This document shows, one piece after another, positions 6,776-7,910 of a DNA stretch of 7,910 nt. Source of the stretch: Flavobacteriaceae bacterium. Lineage in GTDB: Bacteria; Bacteroidota; Bacteroidia; Flavobacteriales; Flavobacteriaceae. The notes under the pieces were generated by a model. It saw nothing but the letters and a program-made list of their open reading frames with translations, had not been told where the DNA came from and made no database searches. Each line of letters opens with the position of its first letter. Positions within the stretch are counted from its first letter, which is position 1. The stretch is taken from NCBI GenBank assembly GCA_002702745.1, contig PABM01000013.1, forward strand, positions 34,089-41,998, in the 5' to 3' direction. Both the position numbers and the translations under genes were made by a program.

Positions 6776-7297
6776 ATGAAACAATTAAAACAAATATTTA
6801 CAATTACTATATTCTCTTTATTCATTTTAAGCTGTAATTCACCCGAAAGATCAATTGGAATGACTAATTGGACAGATAATGGAACTGAATTTAAGTTTTA
6901 TTTAGGAACCGAAGAAGCTATTGATGTAGTCAGAAACTGGGATAAATTACAATCAGAAGGAAAATGGGAAGAGTCCCTTGAATTATTCGCTGATACTGCT
7001 ACTGTTACATATCAAACTGGACAAACAGTAAAAGCTTCAGAAATGACGGAAATGGCAAGAAAAAGAGATTCAAATATGAAAGCTAATGAAGTAAATTATG
7101 GATGGACACTTCAGGGTGCTTTTTCTGTAGATTTAGATCCTACAAGAGGAGGTGAACATGTCTATGCTGATTATATTATGAATTACGATGATGGTGAGCA
7201 AAAAGGTGGTGTTAATGCTGAATTAAGATTTTATATTATTGATGGTAAAATAGTTAGTGTCAATCAATTTAACCAAGGAATTATTACGGAAGAATAA
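6776..7297 (+). CDS. Small lipoprotein with probable NTF2/SnoaL-like domain (paralog 2)
   Basis: The 173-residue product is a paralog of the preceding gene. Its signal peptide ends in ILSC (lipidated C20). The -2 leucine is less usual for a lipobox, but the serine before the cysteine and the paralogy support lipidation. It aligns with paralog 1 almost without gaps: SIGMTNWTDNG against SVGISNWSDDG, the helix AIDVVRNWDKLQSEGKW, LFADTATVTY, the identical FSVDLDPTRGGEHV (116-129), and the closing strand RFYIIDGKIVSVNQFNQ. An NTF2/SnoaL-like fold is the best guess, with unknown ligand or activity. Outside the shared block the two proteins have diverged a great deal, so the duplication is not recent. 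The gene ends 21 bases before a strong inverted-repeat terminator, which closes the two-gene unit. Confidence 0.85.
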   Translation: MKQLKQIFTITIFSLFILSCNSPERSIGMTNWTDNGTEFKFYLGTEEAIDVVRNWDKLQSEGKWEESLELFADTATVTYQTGQTVKASEMTEMARKRDSNMKANEVNYGWTLQGAFSVDLDPTRGGEHVYADYIMNYDDGEQKGGVNAELRFYIIDGKIVSVNQFNQGIITEE

Positions 7298-7318
7298 ATT
7301 TAGATATTTACTAATATT

Positions 7319-7350
7319 AAAAAAAGCACCATTGAAATGGTGCTTTTTTT
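7319..7350. terminator. Bidirectional rho-independent terminator between convergent genes
   Basis: This is a perfect inverted repeat: seven A, then GCACCATT, a GA centre, AATGGTGC, then seven T. The GC-bearing stem (7326-7333 with 7336-7343) is followed by a T tract on both strands. It can therefore terminate the lipoprotein unit (stop at 7297) and the prohibitin-like gene reading toward it from the right (stop at 7380). Confidence 0.9.
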
Positions 7351-7379
7351 ATCTTTTAAACTATGAAAAAATTAAATTT

Positions 7380-7910
7380 CTAATTATTTCCAAGTATTAG
7401 TGGTAATCCGTCATCACCGCTTCCGATAACAACAACCTTGGAATTACTAGATTCTGCTAATTTAATCGTAGCTTCAATACCTTTATCCTTTAGTATATTT
7501 GAGGTTAAAGATGCAGCTAATATTCTGTTCGCATCAGCTTTACCCTGAGCTTCAATCCTTTGTTTTTCAGCTTCCTTGGAAGCGGTAACAAGTCTAAATT
7601 CGTATTCAAGTGATTCCTGCTCTTGCTTTAATTTTCTTTCAATAGCTTGTTTAATTGTACTTGGTAGAGTAACATCTCTTACAAGTATCTCGTTTAATTG
7701 TATATACTGATCATCTACAATTTTCTTGGTCTCCTCAAATATTTCTAATTGTATAGCATCTCTTTTAGACGAATACAACTGTTCAGGTGTGTATCTACCG
7801 ACTACACTTCTTGCTGCTGACCTTATTGCAGGTAATAAAATTCTTTGCTTATAAGCTTCACTCTTTTCTTTATGCAGCTTCCCTAAATCCTCATATTTTG
7901 GCTGGAACCA
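7380..7910 (-). CDS. Prohibitin-like SPFH/Band 7 family protein (partial, 5' end outside window)
   Basis: The frame is open from the right edge to a TAG at 7380, giving the last 176 residues; no start is visible. The visible part begins inside the SPFH (Band 7) domain, with the segment KQRILLPAIRSAARSVVGRYTPEQL and then RDAIQLEIFEETKKIV and ILVRDVTLP, which match prohibitin-type sequences. A charged coiled-coil segment follows (visible residues about 84-135, rich in K/E/Q/A, including KEAEKQRIEAQGKADANRI). The end, KVVVIGSGDDGLPLILG, resembles the tails of bacterial prohibitin-family proteins. Such proteins form membrane-anchored oligomeric rings or cages that organise membrane domains and often interact with FtsH-type proteases. 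The membrane anchor is expected upstream of the window. The gene converges on the lipoprotein pair and shares its terminator, and it appears functionally unrelated to the rest of the window. Confidence 0.9.
   Translation of the reverse strand, partial: WFQPKYEDLGKLHKEKSEAYKQRILLPAIRSAARSVVGRYTPEQLYSSKRDAIQLEIFEETKKIVDDQYIQLNEILVRDVTLPSTIKQAIERKLKQEQESLEYEFRLVTASKEAEKQRIEAQGKADANRILAASLTSNILKDKGIEATIKLAESSNSKVVVIGSGDDGLPLILGNN

Noticed and set aside
7776..7778. TTG at 7778 as the start of a 132-residue protein
   Set aside because: The frame stays open to the window edge and the upstream 44 codons encode conserved SPFH-domain sequence, so the gene is partial and this codon is an internal leucine.
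1..7910. CRISPR array, tRNA/rRNA genes, insertion sequences, prophage or defence genes
   Set aside because: I saw no regularly spaced repeats, no cloverleaf-like or rRNA-like stretches, and no transposase, integrase or known defence domains in any credible frame.

Overview
The window looks like a chromosomal segment from a member of the Bacteroidota, most likely class Flavobacteriia. Four things point there: very AT-rich DNA with A/T-ending codons, no Shine-Dalgarno sequences before the genes, a C-terminal type IX secretion (T9SS) sorting domain on one product, and the HYR/DUF5011-type repeats typical of secreted flavobacterial proteins. A single TAnnTTTG-type promoter element also fits. I see no tRNA, rRNA, CRISPR array, insertion sequence or phage gene.

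Layout. Positions 1-6106 hold four minus-strand genes packed almost without gaps. In transcription order they are a MscS-family mechanosensitive channel, a DUF1800 protein, a DUF1501 protein with a Tat-like N-terminus and a T9SS tail, and an S8 subtilisin-like protease with Ig-like repeats that runs off the left edge. Spacings are 2 to 7 bases, and the last pair overlaps by ATGA, so this is very probably one operon. A gap of about 120 bases separates it from two plus-strand genes (6229-6753 and 6776-7297), which encode paralogous small lipoproteins with a probable NTF2/SnoaL-like fold and an almost invariant shared block. A perfect 32-base inverted repeat at 7319-7350 terminates them and probably also the convergent gene on the right, the C-terminal part of a prohibitin/SPFH-family membrane protein (7380 to the right edge).

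How the genes may work together. DUF1501 and DUF1800 proteins are a well-known adjacent pair of unknown function. Here they are joined to a secreted protease and a membrane-tension channel, which suggests a cell-envelope or exported system. Any joint function is inference. The lipoprotein pair and the prohibitin-like gene look like separate transcription units. The most unusual observations are the four-gene unit itself, the Tat plus T9SS combination on the DUF1501 protein beside a DUF1800 partner with no visible signal peptide, a G7 tract inside the DUF1501 signature motif, and the conserved motif of the lipoprotein pair.
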